Source: Septoria linicola (taxonomy: Eukaryota; Ascomycota; Dothideomycetes; Mycosphaerellales; Mycosphaerellaceae). From it: a stretch of DNA of 64,000 bases. Of the stretch, positions 55,131 to 64,000 are shown one piece after another. Position 1 is the stretch's first letter. Each line of letters begins with the position of its first letter. Where the stretch lies: positions 1,054,001-1,118,000 of the forward strand of contig CP099425.1 of the NCBI GenBank assembly GCA_024114885.1. Reading direction: 5' to 3'. The notes below the pieces were generated by a model. The model searched no databases. It was not told the DNA's origin and saw only the letters and a list, made by a program, of their open reading frames with translations. The position numbers and the translations under genes are program-made.

Positions 55131-55916
55131 ATGGCGCCACCCCATCTAAGGAAGAGGGCTGAGAAGCTCGCGCCCAAAGACGATCGCCAACCAGACGCAG
55201 ATGTCATGCATGATATTCCAGAAGACCGTTTGCATGGCAACCAGTTCCCGGCAAATCCGTTCCCACTCGCGAACTCTTGGATTCCCCTTCAGCTGACGAC
55301 CAACGCACTTGCAATGACAGAAGCTGCTGGCAGGGCGAATTCTGATCTCGCCAACACACCATCGGCAACACCAATCACACCGACTGCAATACAGCAGAAC
55401 ACTACAGATCTCGCTATGGCTGGTTCTCATCCTCAGCTGCCCTCCACATCGGCACCTCGCTTCACCGACGAACAGAAGACGGCGGACAGGAAGAAAGCGA
55501 GGCATATTGTCGAAGCCTCCAAGAACGGCAAAAAAGGTCTGAGCAGGTACGCCGCATGGAGACAGTTCCCAAAGCTCTACATCGATGTGCCGAGAGATGA
55601 GCAGAACGTTCCGTTGCCGAGCCCGCCGCCAGCTACCACCAGCTTCGACCAGGTGATGGCTGAAGCACCGCCAGAAATGCCAGCGCCTGTTACTCAAGCT
55701 GCTCCTCCACCACCGTTCGCTCTCTCCGCTCCACCAACCCCCACACCCGCTGCCACTCTCGATGCGGGCTCGCGCGAACTTGTTGCTGACATCCGCCAAC
55801 ACATCGAGGACGTACTGTCGCGCCCTGACATCTCCCTGTCGCAGACGATTCTCATCGTGCGTGAATTGGCTAAAGGTGTCAATGTTTTGGCTGAGCAGCT
55901 CGGCAAGGAAGTTTAG
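55131..55916 (+). CDS. hypothetical, largely disordered protein, 261 residues
   Basis: A single exon from ATG 55131 (MAPPHLRKRAEKLAPKDDRQ). The middle is rich in Pro, Thr, Ala and Ser. Two blocks look structured: a basic stretch around 115-165 (DEQKTADRKKARHIVEASKN, SRYAAWRQFPKLYIDVPRDE) and a C-terminal helix pair (LVADIRQHIEDVLS, SQTILIVRELAKGVNVLAEQ). No signal peptide or membrane segment. I do not recognise the family. Codon pattern and length support a real gene. Confidence 0.65.
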   Translation: MAPPHLRKRAEKLAPKDDRQPDADVMHDIPEDRLHGNQFPANPFPLANSWIPLQLTTNALAMTEAAGRANSDLANTPSATPITPTAIQQNTTDLAMAGSHPQLPSTSAPRFTDEQKTADRKKARHIVEASKNGKKGLSRYAAWRQFPKLYIDVPRDEQNVPLPSPPPATTSFDQVMAEAPPEMPAPVTQAAPPPPFALSAPPTPTPAATLDAGSRELVADIRQHIEDVLSRPDISLSQTILIVRELAKGVNVLAEQLGKEV

Positions 55917-57036
55917 ACGGCAGAATGTAGAAGTCATTAGGGCGATGGCGTGGCTTTGAGACGAGATGGCAAGGGATATGGGTGAGATCACGCCTGAATA
56001 GGCGGACGGTGCCCTTGGAAAATGGCCGGCTGGTCGTTCAGGAAGTGCGAGGGCATGTTGGGTCTTGATGTTTTGCTACAGGGGAGGCGATGTGAAGCAG
56101 CACTACAGGAAGCAGATTGATACGGTCCTTCAGTTCGGGACAGCTTGAGATGTTAAGGATATCAACGAGCACAGAGCACGACTTGATAGCCCAAATAATG
56201 AGACACTTTGGGTAGTCGTTCCCGTCCCCCTTTCAAGATGTCTTTGACGAAGTCTCGTCGCTTGAGCGTTTCGATCTCTCGTTATCCCTTTCCTCCACTG
56301 TCTCTCGTCCCCAGGCTGATGATGGCGTTCAAGTACACTTCGAAACATTGCCTCTCAACGATCGTCCGTGGCTCAATGGTATAACAGCAAGTCGTCTGTG
56401 CTGACAGGTGCTTGACCAACTCCAATCAATTCACACACATCACGTTTACATTCAGACGTGGTGAGGAAGAATGGTAAGTTTGATCCACAGCCCACGGATG
56501 ATTGTTTTGCTTTTCTTTTGCTGTTTTGCTGTGAGACCGTCAAACTGCATCACCTTTTACCAGTCTACTGCTCAGTATCAAGTGATACCCTGGCATCCGA
56601 CTCTGGCACAAACGCCATGGATGTGAACTATAAGTATCACTCTGTATTTCCAAATCTTGAACAACGTGCTTGGTCATGTGGCTAAGTCGGTAAGTCGTCA
56701 GCTATCGCTGGTGCTCGCTATCTGCTTAAGAATGTCAGAACGTCTCGCAGGTTACTTGAGACCTGCTTCACTGCCTTCGAGGGAGACCACAAGATCAAGT
56801 GCGATCGTTTTGCCCTTTTTCTTCCCCTTGCAACTTGATATAATGGGAGAAGTGAGTGGTCATGGTTCGCAAACATTGGTGCTTGCAGTGAAGACAGGGA
56901 TTCTCATTCATACGTGTCATAAGCTCATCTATCATGTAACGTTGAAATTTTGCCTTCCAATCATACCCCGAACGCCATCGCTGTACGCTAAAATGCAACA
57001 TCACAATCATGTCCCGTACCAGCAGAAAATCGCTCG
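55917..57036. other. intergenic; tRNA-like A-box and splice-like signals but no gene called
   Basis: At 56365-56395 a TGGCTCAATGG-type A box occurs, and at 56470 ATG|GTAAGT looks like a start codon with an intron directly after it. Neither could be extended to a complete RNA or protein gene. Confidence 0.4.
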
Positions 57037-58569
57037 TTATTCCTGCCTTGTGTAGGGGCTCTTTTGCCTCCACTTCTGGCCATACCTCATCACAAACACC
57101 GGTATCGGGGCCAAGCTGAGGCTCAGCGCGGCAAGAGTCGTAAACGCTAGTCCGTAGCCAATCTTCTCCACAAGTGGTTCTGTGAGCAGTGGCAGGAATG
57201 TGCCGACCAAACATCTGGTCACAATGATCGCTGTCATGGCGGAAGCCGAGTACATTCCGAATGCGTCCACGACGTAGGCTGTCAGGGGCAAGAATCCAAG
57301 CATGAGAGCTGCGCCCATTAGTGCTACGGAAAGTAGCATGACTGGGAGAGGCAATCGAGCTTGGGCGGTCCAGCCATACATGGCTACGACAACAGGAAGC
57401 AGAAAGCCTCCCAAAATGACAAGTGGCAGTCGATACTCAGGATGCTCCACGCCTTTGCCACGTGTATCGCGGAGGTAGATGAATATCCTGTCCAAAGTAC
57501 GGTTGCAGAGTGTAACACTCACAACCGAGCCAGCGGAGAAGGAGATGAATGCGGCTCCTGTGGCTGAAGGAGACAGACCGTATATGGTCTCCAATATGTC
57601 CGGAAGGGTCGTGCTCATGACATAAAAGTAGGTAAAGACCACGCTGCCAAAGACAGACATTACTTGGAGCACACCAGAACCAAACAACACCACAGCAGGG
57701 CGCATGACCTGGCTCCATATGGACGTCGGATTTGCTTCGTTCTGAATTTCATACACAGTTCGGAAGCTTGAGTCTCCAGTCTCCTGTCTCAGCTTGGCTG
57801 CGCGGGTGTTCAGGATTCTGACCTTGAATGTCTCTCGGAAAAGCAGCAAAAAGGTAACTTCACAGAATACTGCCAATGCAGCAGATATCCACAGCACCGA
57901 TCGCCACCCGAGACTTTCTGCAATGAAACCAGCCATAGCAGGACCAATCGCACCACCTAGTAACGGCGCCAGCATGATCAAGCTCATCGCTGTGCCTCGT
58001 TCTTCTGAGATGAACATGTCTCCTACGATGGCTGGGTTGAGAACATTGGACGCTACAGCCAGGCCAGTCAGAAAGCGTGCTGCGATCAATACGTGAGCGC
58101 TCGGTGATAAAGCTGCCAGCACGGTTGCGGCGATGAAAAGGATGTTCGCAGCATTCATAACCGGGTATCTGCCGAACAGCTCGCTCAAAGGCGCAACAAA
58201 CATCGGACCTGCTGCTTCTCCGAGTTCCCAGATAGTCACCAGGAGTACGCTTGCAGACTTATTTGGTCGGCCGTCTAGATCTTGAACCACATGTCCAGCA
58301 ACGGGCACCAGAGAAATGCAGGTGAAGGTCACGGTGAAAGCTGTCAAGGCCAGCAGCGACACGGCGCTCCATTTGTATGTCGCCGACCAGGTATAAGGAT
58401 TGTCCAGATCTCCATTCGGGTCAAAGTCAACAACATTCTTGGTCTCTGCGTCATCGTAATTCTGAGGTTCTCTCCGCTCATTGCTCAGAAGCGGTGAGGA
58501 CTCGTCCATGGTCACAGATGCGGTGCGCTCTCTGTGCAAATCTGGTGGCGAGGAGAAAGTGCCACTCAT
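57037..58569 (-). CDS. MFS transporter, DHA1-type multidrug/small-molecule antiporter
   Basis: A single exon of 510 residues with a 65-residue acidic cytosolic N-terminus and twelve hydrophobic segments. The loop 2-3 motif is present as GPMFVAPLSELFGRYPV, and the helix-4/5 region as RFLTGLAVASNVLNPAIVGD and then GPAMAGFIAESLGWRSVLWI, the antiporter-type motif C. A central cytosolic loop (about 260-300) separates the two halves. The layout is that of fungal DHA1 drug:H+ antiporters in the plasma membrane. The substrate cannot be told. Its promoter faces a region with several palindromic TTAGGC motifs. Confidence 0.92.
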   Translation of the reverse strand: MSGTFSSPPDLHRERTASVTMDESSPLLSNERREPQNYDDAETKNVVDFDPNGDLDNPYTWSATYKWSAVSLLALTAFTVTFTCISLVPVAGHVVQDLDGRPNKSASVLLVTIWELGEAAGPMFVAPLSELFGRYPVMNAANILFIAATVLAALSPSAHVLIAARFLTGLAVASNVLNPAIVGDMFISEERGTAMSLIMLAPLLGGAIGPAMAGFIAESLGWRSVLWISAALAVFCEVTFLLLFRETFKVRILNTRAAKLRQETGDSSFRTVYEIQNEANPTSIWSQVMRPAVVLFGSGVLQVMSVFGSVVFTYFYVMSTTLPDILETIYGLSPSATGAAFISFSAGSVVSVTLCNRTLDRIFIYLRDTRGKGVEHPEYRLPLVILGGFLLPVVVAMYGWTAQARLPLPVMLLSVALMGAALMLGFLPLTAYVVDAFGMYSASAMTAIIVTRCLVGTFLPLLTEPLVEKIGYGLAFTTLAALSLSLAPIPVFVMRYGQKWRQKSPYTRQE

Positions 58570-58740
58570 GGTGGTGTAAATCCCGAGGTGATGTCAAAAG
58601 AAGGTGGCATTGGAAATCAATAAAAAGTACATCCTAAGGGCGCGGCAAGCGGTCGCACGGTGGGCTCGGCTGGCCCTGCATTCGCCTAGCTCCATAGAGT
58701 TTGCTTAGCGCCATGGTCGCTTTGCTTACAGATGGCGCAA

Positions 58741-58779
58741 TTGCCTAATATCCATGCCCGTCAGCATGGAATTAGGCAA
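58741..58779. repeat. near-perfect inverted repeat (hairpin)
   Basis: TTGCCTAATATCCATGC (58741-58757), a 6-nt loop, and GCATGGAATTAGGCAA (58764-58779) are complementary over 16 pairs with one bulged base. Just left of it GCGCCAT...ATGGCGC (about 58709-58739) forms another short stem, and just right is GGCCATGGCC. It may be a regulatory palindrome or the relic of a foldback/MITE element. Confidence 0.7.
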
Positions 58780-59543
58780 GGCCATGGCCTGGAGGAGATG
58801 TGAATCCGTTGCGTAGGTCGCGTACATTGCCGACTAGATGCATGGAATCAATCATCCGCAACATAGAATGGAAGATGCACCTTCCGATGTGCCAAGATCC
58901 GGATGCTGTAACCCCAGAGTTTTCTCTTCCGTCGTCGTTCGAGATCTCAACAACGGCTATTGTCGGTGTTTTGTGCACAACGAGCTATAATGCTTTGATA
59001 GGACTGTTGGCTAGGGTTGCATGTCAAGGTTAGGATATCTCGGTCTTCGTATGCATTTCAATGATCGGACCTAGGCAAAATCTGCAGTGCAGCATGACAG
59101 CTTCGGCATGTGAAGGCAGCCGGTCAATATGTCCAGGCGGTGTGAGCTCAATTCCGTAAGCCGTGATATGACCGTTGGGTCTTCGAGGGAGAACGGCCAC
59201 TAGATAGCAGGACGCTGCCCGTTTTGTCTGCTGCTGCATGGGCGGGAGACAATCGCTGCTCGTGCAACTGTCGTTGCATCGGGAAAAATCAACGTTTCCT
59301 ACCTCACGCTTTGGCATGTCGTGCAGCGTGTGGTTCCATGGACATTGTCGTCTATCAGGGCATTGTTGATGCACTGAGTCTGAACCCGCCGCCAACAGGC
59401 CAGACTAGCTCATCTCTGGCTGTTCATCCTCTGTGCGGCCAGGCTGAAGATTGCCACTGAGGACATGAACAGCACCAGGTTATAGAATGCATTGCGTGAG
59501 TAGGCACTTTCTTCCGCTTCTGTTCTGGCTTCAACAAACAGCC

Positions 59544-59557
59544 GCCTAAGATTAGGC
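59544..59557. repeat. palindrome GCCTAA-GA-TTAGGC
   Basis: A perfect 6-bp inverted repeat with a 2-nt spacer, followed by AAG. It uses the same TTAGGCAAG core as the hairpin at 58741. A CTTAG-C-CTAAG palindrome lies at 59725-59735. Confidence 0.6.
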
Positions 59558-60051
59558 AAGTTCGAAGGCTGTCCCGGGATCAGTAAGCGCAGAAGACGAC
59601 AGTCCTAAGTATGAGATTACCATTTTCGAATCTTGGAACGAAGGCCGAACAGATCACGATGATGAGAAACGTGGTTTATAGACGTGATGTTGATGTAAGG
59701 TCGGCCTTCTACAACTTTCAGTAACTTAGCCTAAGGATCGTGTCGCGTTTGACCCTTGAAGCAATCTTGGCGTGACCTTGATCGGACGGCAGCCCACTTG
59801 ACTTTAACTTAGCTCGAGAGGAACCACAAACACGTCCAGGCATCACCAATTCGCACCAAAAACGACCTTTCCACCTGTCCACCTTTTCCAGTGTCTTGTC
59901 TCTTTCCTTGCACGGGCGGCGTTGCAGCGGCGGACTACAGAGCGCGAACGGAGAAGAACACGTCAATAGCTTCCAACTCGAGATCTGGCTTTGTATGGCG
60001 GCGCATTAGGAGAGAACACCGACTTTTCAATCACGACAGACGCAGCGCAAC

Positions 60052-62311
60052 ATGGCAGTCAACAGGCTGCGCAGTGCGCTGGGCACAGCAAGAAAGGGCG
60101 AGACATTTGAGCTGCGGGCGGGTCTGGTCTCCCAATATGCGTGGGAACGGAAGGAGTCGATTCAGAAGACCATCATGTCTATGACTCTGGGAAAGGACGT
60201 CTCTGCGCTCTTTCCCGATGTGCTGAAGAATATTGCCACCCCCGATCTGGATCAGAAGAAGCTGGTATATTTGTATCTCATGAACTACGCCAAATCACAT
60301 CCCGATCTATGTATTCTGGCAGTGAACACGTTTGTTCAGGATTCCGAAGATCCGAACCCGCTTGTGCGAGCCCTCGCTATACGGACCATGGGATGCATTC
60401 GAGTGGACAAGATGGTGGATTACATGGAGGAGCCTCTACGAAAGACACTGAAGGACGAGTCACCATACGTACGGAAAACCGCAGCACTATGCGTGGCTAA
60501 GCTCTTTGACCTCAACCCCAGCCTGTGCATTGAGAACGGCTTCCTAGAGACGTTGCAAGAGATGATCGCGGATAGTAACCCGATGGTGGTGGCCAACTCG
60601 GTGACAGCCCTTGCAGAGATTACAGAAGCCGCTCCAGAGACGAGAGCATTGGTCGTGACACCGCAGACGCTCAAAAAGCTTTTGTTGGCACTCAATGAAT
60701 GCACAGAATGGGGACGAATCACGATCCTGGAGACTTTGGCCGATTACAAGGCACAAGACACGAAAGAGTCTGAACATATTTGCGAGCGAGTAGTGCCACA
60801 GTTCCAACACGTCAACCCATCGGTTGTGCTCGCTGCTGTCAAGGTCGTCTTTCTGCACATGCAGTTCATCGAGAACGCCACCCTACATGCCACATATCAC
60901 AAGAAGATGTCACCACCACTCGTGACCCTCATTTCCAGCCAGCCCGAAGTACAATATGTTGCACTGCGAAATATTGACCTGCTACTACAAAAACAGCCCG
61001 GTCTGCTGGAGAAGGAAATGCGTGTCTTCTTCTGCAAATACAATGACCCTCCCTACCTCAAGCTCCAAAAGTTGGAAGTCATGGTCCGAATAGCCAACTC
61101 GAGTAATGTGGATCAGCTGCTTGCGGAGCTGAAGGAGTACGCGGTCGAAGTTGATGTCGACTTTGTTCGCAAAGCAGTCCGCGCGATTGGTCAGGTTGCC
61201 ATCAAGATTGAGGAGTGCGCAGAGAAGGCCGTCAATGTTCTTCTCGAGCTCATCAACACCAAAGTCGGCTATGTCGTGCAGGAGGTGATCGTCGTCATCA
61301 AAGATATCTTCCGGAAGTATCCTGGCTACGAGGGCATAATACCGACTCTCTGCCAATGTATTGATGATCTGGACGACCCGAAGGCACGAAGTAGCTTGAT
61401 CTGGATAGTAGGCGAGTATGCTGAGAAGATATCCAATGCAGGTGACATTCTAGAAGGCTTCGTTGACGAGTTCAATGAGGAATTTACACAAGTGAGTTTG
61501 AGCCAAAACAAACCCTAGGGATGTCGCTAACATCTACTAGACACAACTGCAGATCCTGACCGCTGTCGTTAAGCTCTTCCTGAAGAAACCTGACCAGGCG
61601 CAAGGTCTTGTGCAAAAGGTTCTGCAAGCAGCAACAGCAGAGAACGACAATCCGGATGTGCGCGATAGGGCCTATGTCTACTGGCGACTGCTCTCGTCCG
61701 ATCCACAAATTGCGAAGAACATTGTCCTCGCACAAAGACCACAAATCGCATCAACAATACCACAGCTTTCAGCACCGCTACTTGAGCAGCTTCTGCCGAA
61801 CCTCTCTACACTTTCATCAGTATACCACAAACCACCAAAGGCATTCCTCGGGGCAGGGCGGAGTTCGGCACTGCAAGAAGAGGCGATCGAAGAGGCAAAG
61901 CAGAATGCAAAGGAGAACCCGATTGCTGCAGCAGCGGTATCAGCTGCCATCGCTGGTACAAGTGCTCCTTCGGCACAGACAAATGCCGAAAACCTGCTCG
62001 ACATCGACTTCGACGGCGCTGCACCGGCATCAATGCAGAAAGCGCCTGGCATGGGCGCGTCTGGGTTGGAAGGCCTTGCTGGCACTCCACAGCGTGTGGC
62101 CAGTCCTGCGCTCACGTCATCTGCGACAGGGGGCGGACTGGAAGATCTGATGGGGCTTGGAAGCGATCCGATACCCGCTAGCAACGGAGGTGGCAGTAAT
62201 GATCTGATGAATGGTTTTGCAGGCATGAGCATGGACGATCAGCCACCTCCAGCACAGACTCAGCTGAATGGCGGCAAAAAGACGAATGAAGACTTATTGG
62301 GCTTGTTCTGA
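60052..62311 (+). CDS. apl2: AP-1 clathrin adaptor complex, large beta subunit (beta-adaptin)
   Basis: Exons 60052-61491 and 61541-62311, with a 49-nt intron (GTGAGT...ACTAG, CTAAC branch), give 736 residues. The trunk is an armadillo-type solenoid of about 590 residues with textbook beta-adaptin blocks: SMTLGKDVSALFPDVLKNI, DQKKLVYLYLMNYAKSHPDL, NPLVRALAIRTMGCIRVDKM, WGRITILETLADY and IWIVGEYAEKISNA. The splice gives FNEEFTQTQLQILTAVVKLF. A Gly/Ala/Ser-rich hinge follows, with clathrin-box-like LLDIDFD, and the protein ends NEDLLGLF without the appendage domain, as in fungal AP-1 beta. It works with gamma, mu and sigma subunits in trans-Golgi/endosome vesicle sorting. Confidence 0.95.
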
Positions 62312-62641
62312 GCTGTGGATAGAACGCAACACAATATGAACGCCCGATCACATGCGAGCCATACGCATGACTGCTTCAGCTATTCGTGGTCGACTGCCTT
62401 CCACTGCGCCACGACGACCTTGCAGTGAGTCAGCAATAGAGTTTGTCCAGAACAGCAGCGCAAGTCTGGTACTCACATAGCTCGACCCAGCGTGTCCACG
62501 AGGTCACCCTCCGCAATAAAGGCCACTCTACACGCTGATAGTGTCCTCTCCATCTCCATCACATCGCTTGGGCCAATGTACACTCAGTCAACTTCAAGCA
62601 GTGAAAGCGTTTATTAAGTTTCTTGAGCGACAACTACCAAC
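62312..62641. other. intergenic, nothing recognised
   Basis: apl2 3' flank and promoter of the small gene that follows. Confidence 0.5.
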
Positions 62642-63130
62642 ATGGGCAGAAGCAAATCCAAAGCCAAAAGGCCAAGCGGCAAGATTGCGACAACATCGGA
62701 CGAGAAACCATCACAAGATTTAACAATGATCCTCACAATAGCAGACCTGCGCGCTAACCAAGACCTCTGGTTCAAAACCCGCCTCCTCATCTACGACCTC
62801 TACAACATGTCTAACGACAAATCCTGCGAAGATCGCACTTTACAGACCACCGACCCTTTATACATCAGCACGCCTTACTTCTCGGATGCAGAAGCCGCGG
62901 TAGTGAAGAACGTGATTGTGGATCCGATAAGTAGCACTACGCTTGAGCAAGCGTTTAGTTCCAGCCTGGAGAACTTCTTCGAGAAGCGTCGAGCAAGCGG
63001 GGATTGGAGACCGTGCGGACCACATGATATGGTTCCGGTGTATCTTGCTTGTTTGGGGATGGAGAAGAGGGAGATTGAGGAGGAGGGATTTGTGGCGAGG
63101 GCGAGAAGGTGGCGAGCAGGGAAGTCGTGA
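62642..63130 (+). CDS. hypothetical protein, 162 residues
   Basis: A single exon from ATG 62642. A basic N-terminus (MGRSKSKAKRPSGK) precedes a compact region with many aromatic residues (DLRANQDLWFKTRLLIYDLY, NFFEKRRASGDWRPCGPHDM) and a Glu/Arg-rich end (REIEEEGFVARARRWRAGKS). There is no membrane segment or signal peptide. I do not recognise the family. It is convergent with the SDR gene, 93 bp away. Confidence 0.65.
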   Translation: MGRSKSKAKRPSGKIATTSDEKPSQDLTMILTIADLRANQDLWFKTRLLIYDLYNMSNDKSCEDRTLQTTDPLYISTPYFSDAEAAVVKNVIVDPISSTTLEQAFSSSLENFFEKRRASGDWRPCGPHDMVPVYLACLGMEKREIEEEGFVARARRWRAGKS

Positions 63131-63223
63131 GCAGCGGCAACACTTTTACACTCTGGTATCTCTTCGATCGACTCCGATGACTATCCAAGGCCTTCACAAA
63201 AGCCACACCCACTACTGCACAAC

Positions 63224-64000
63224 TCACGCCAAAAACTCCTTCAACGCCTCATCCATCGTATCGTTAAACTTCTTACTCTCCTTCCTCCTCGCCGGCTCAA
63301 TCGCATCAAACGCATCCTTTGCCGTCCCCACCGCAACATCCTCCTTCCCTTGCACCAAGCCCTCCCAAAGCTGCTCAGTAAACTCCTTCAACGGCATACC
63401 AATCTGATTCCCATTCTTCAAATCAGGTTGATGCTTTGAATCGTGCAATTCCGTCTGCACAGCGGGAGGATAGACTTCGATGATTTTGAGATTGGAAGAA
63501 GCAGAAGATTTCTCGAGTTGAGCTCGGAGTGCGAGGATGAAGTGGTGTAGAGCGGCTTTAGAGGCGCCGTAGTTGGGTCTGCTGTTGAGGGTTATGAGGG
63601 CAAGTTGGGTGGTTGTGTAGGCGATTGCTGTGGGTTTGTTGGGTTGGGATGTGAGGTAGGGGAGGATGGCTTTGGTGAGGTAGACGGGGGCAGTGTAGTT
63701 GGTCTTGAGCTCGAGGTCGAATTTCTCGAGGTCGACGGATGACGGATCAGTGAAGTCTAGGGCGCGTTGGATGCCGGGGTTGATGGAGACGAAGTCGATG
63801 TCTGGGTGGGCTTTGAAGGTTTCGGAGATGAAGTTTGGGATCTAGTAGACGACTGTTAGAGGTTATGTACATGCTCGTAGACTCGCTGTCGCTCACTTTG
63901 TCCAGATCATTAATGTCAAAAACACGATGGTCTGCTTTTCCTTGGCCGTGCTTGGAGACGAATTCCTTCAGTCGCTCCTCTCTTCTGCCAACGCCGATCA
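63224..64000 (-). CDS. short-chain dehydrogenase/reductase, 5' end outside window
   Basis: Two exons are visible, 64000-63897 (partial) and 63841-63224, around a 55-nt intron (GTGAGC...TACTAG) in phase 0. The visible N-terminal part reads IGVGRREERLKEFVSKHGQG, the beta-2 strand region after the missing TGxxxGxG loop. The catalytic YxxxK is in NYGASKAALHHF, with a preceding Thr/Ser strand (PTAIAYTTTQLALI), and IDFVSINPGIQ corresponds to the NNAG region. The C-terminal extension is Lys/Glu-rich and ends DEALKEFLA. It is a classical SDR using NAD(P)H; the substrate is unknown. Confidence 0.88.

Larger units (their letters stand above)
58570..60051. other. 1.5-kb divergent intergenic region with palindromic TTAGGC motifs
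   Basis: It separates the starts of the MFS gene and apl2. Repeats are listed separately; no coding signal was recognised. Confidence 0.5.

Noticed and set aside
56360..56510. tRNA-like sequence: TGGCTCAATGGTA A box with partner acceptor bases TCGTCCG / CGGATGA
   Set aside because: The A box matches tRNA-Trp-like promoters and the ends could pair, but the T-arm does not form, the B box lacks its conserved C, no anticodon loop fits, and the span is about 130 nt.
56470..56760. ATG directly followed by GTAAGT, as in some ribosomal protein genes
   Set aside because: No downstream acceptor opened a recognisable protein; the candidates tried (short ribosomal proteins) do not match.

Overview
The window is nuclear DNA of a filamentous ascomycete (Pezizomycotina; Dothideomycetes is my best guess, by inference only). 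The evidence is single-copy eukaryotic housekeeping genes split by short introns of about 50-90 nt with GT...AG ends and CTAAC/CTGAC-type branch sites, fungal-only families (Ssr4, PF11951-type and Zn2Cys6 regulators, ras-2 type Ras, type II NADH dehydrogenase), and no operons. Gene models were built by joining reading frames at phase-compatible splice sites; all the joins given with coordinates keep the frame.

Layout. 1-8 kb: 3' end of utp20, a zinc-motif protein, a GNAT acetyltransferase and an ERGIC-53/Emp47-type cargo lectin. 8-17 kb: gene-poor, with only a ras-2 type GTPase clearly present. 17-32 kb: ssr4, a rhomboid protease with a fragment of another gene antisense to its 5' side, a frame-disrupted F-box gene, a PF11951-type regulator with a duplicated 3' tip beside it, med4, a disrupted NmrA-like reductase gene, a Zn2Cys6 regulator, an AlkB dioxygenase with CUE and GRF modules, and a 486-residue unknown. 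32-48 kb: FAD monooxygenase, alternative NADH dehydrogenase, RasGAP, a Ser-rich unknown, the kinetochore gene mis14, an LVIVD-type secreted-protein pseudogene and a Yippee-like protein. 48-64 kb: swd3 and rpl27 (divergent), hexokinase and the ATPase inhibitor (divergent), a disordered unknown, an MFS transporter, AP-1 beta, a small unknown, and an SDR cut by the right edge.

Most genes are core cell biology: ribosome biogenesis and translation (utp20, rpl27), transcription and chromatin (med4, ssr4, swd3), trafficking (L-type lectin, apl2), Ras signalling (ras2 and a RasGAP 25 kb apart), respiration and glycolysis (NDH-2, ATPase inhibitor, hexokinase), and chromosome segregation (mis14). They look independently regulated. 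I see no biosynthetic cluster, intact transposon, CRISPR array or convincing tRNA.

The most notable material is decay and remodelling among the accessory genes: a pseudogene with two lesions, two other genes whose frames do not join, a truncated antisense gene remnant, a diverged duplicate of a regulator's last codons, and palindromic TTAGGC-type motifs in the intergenic regions. I did not find a clear new multi-gene system.
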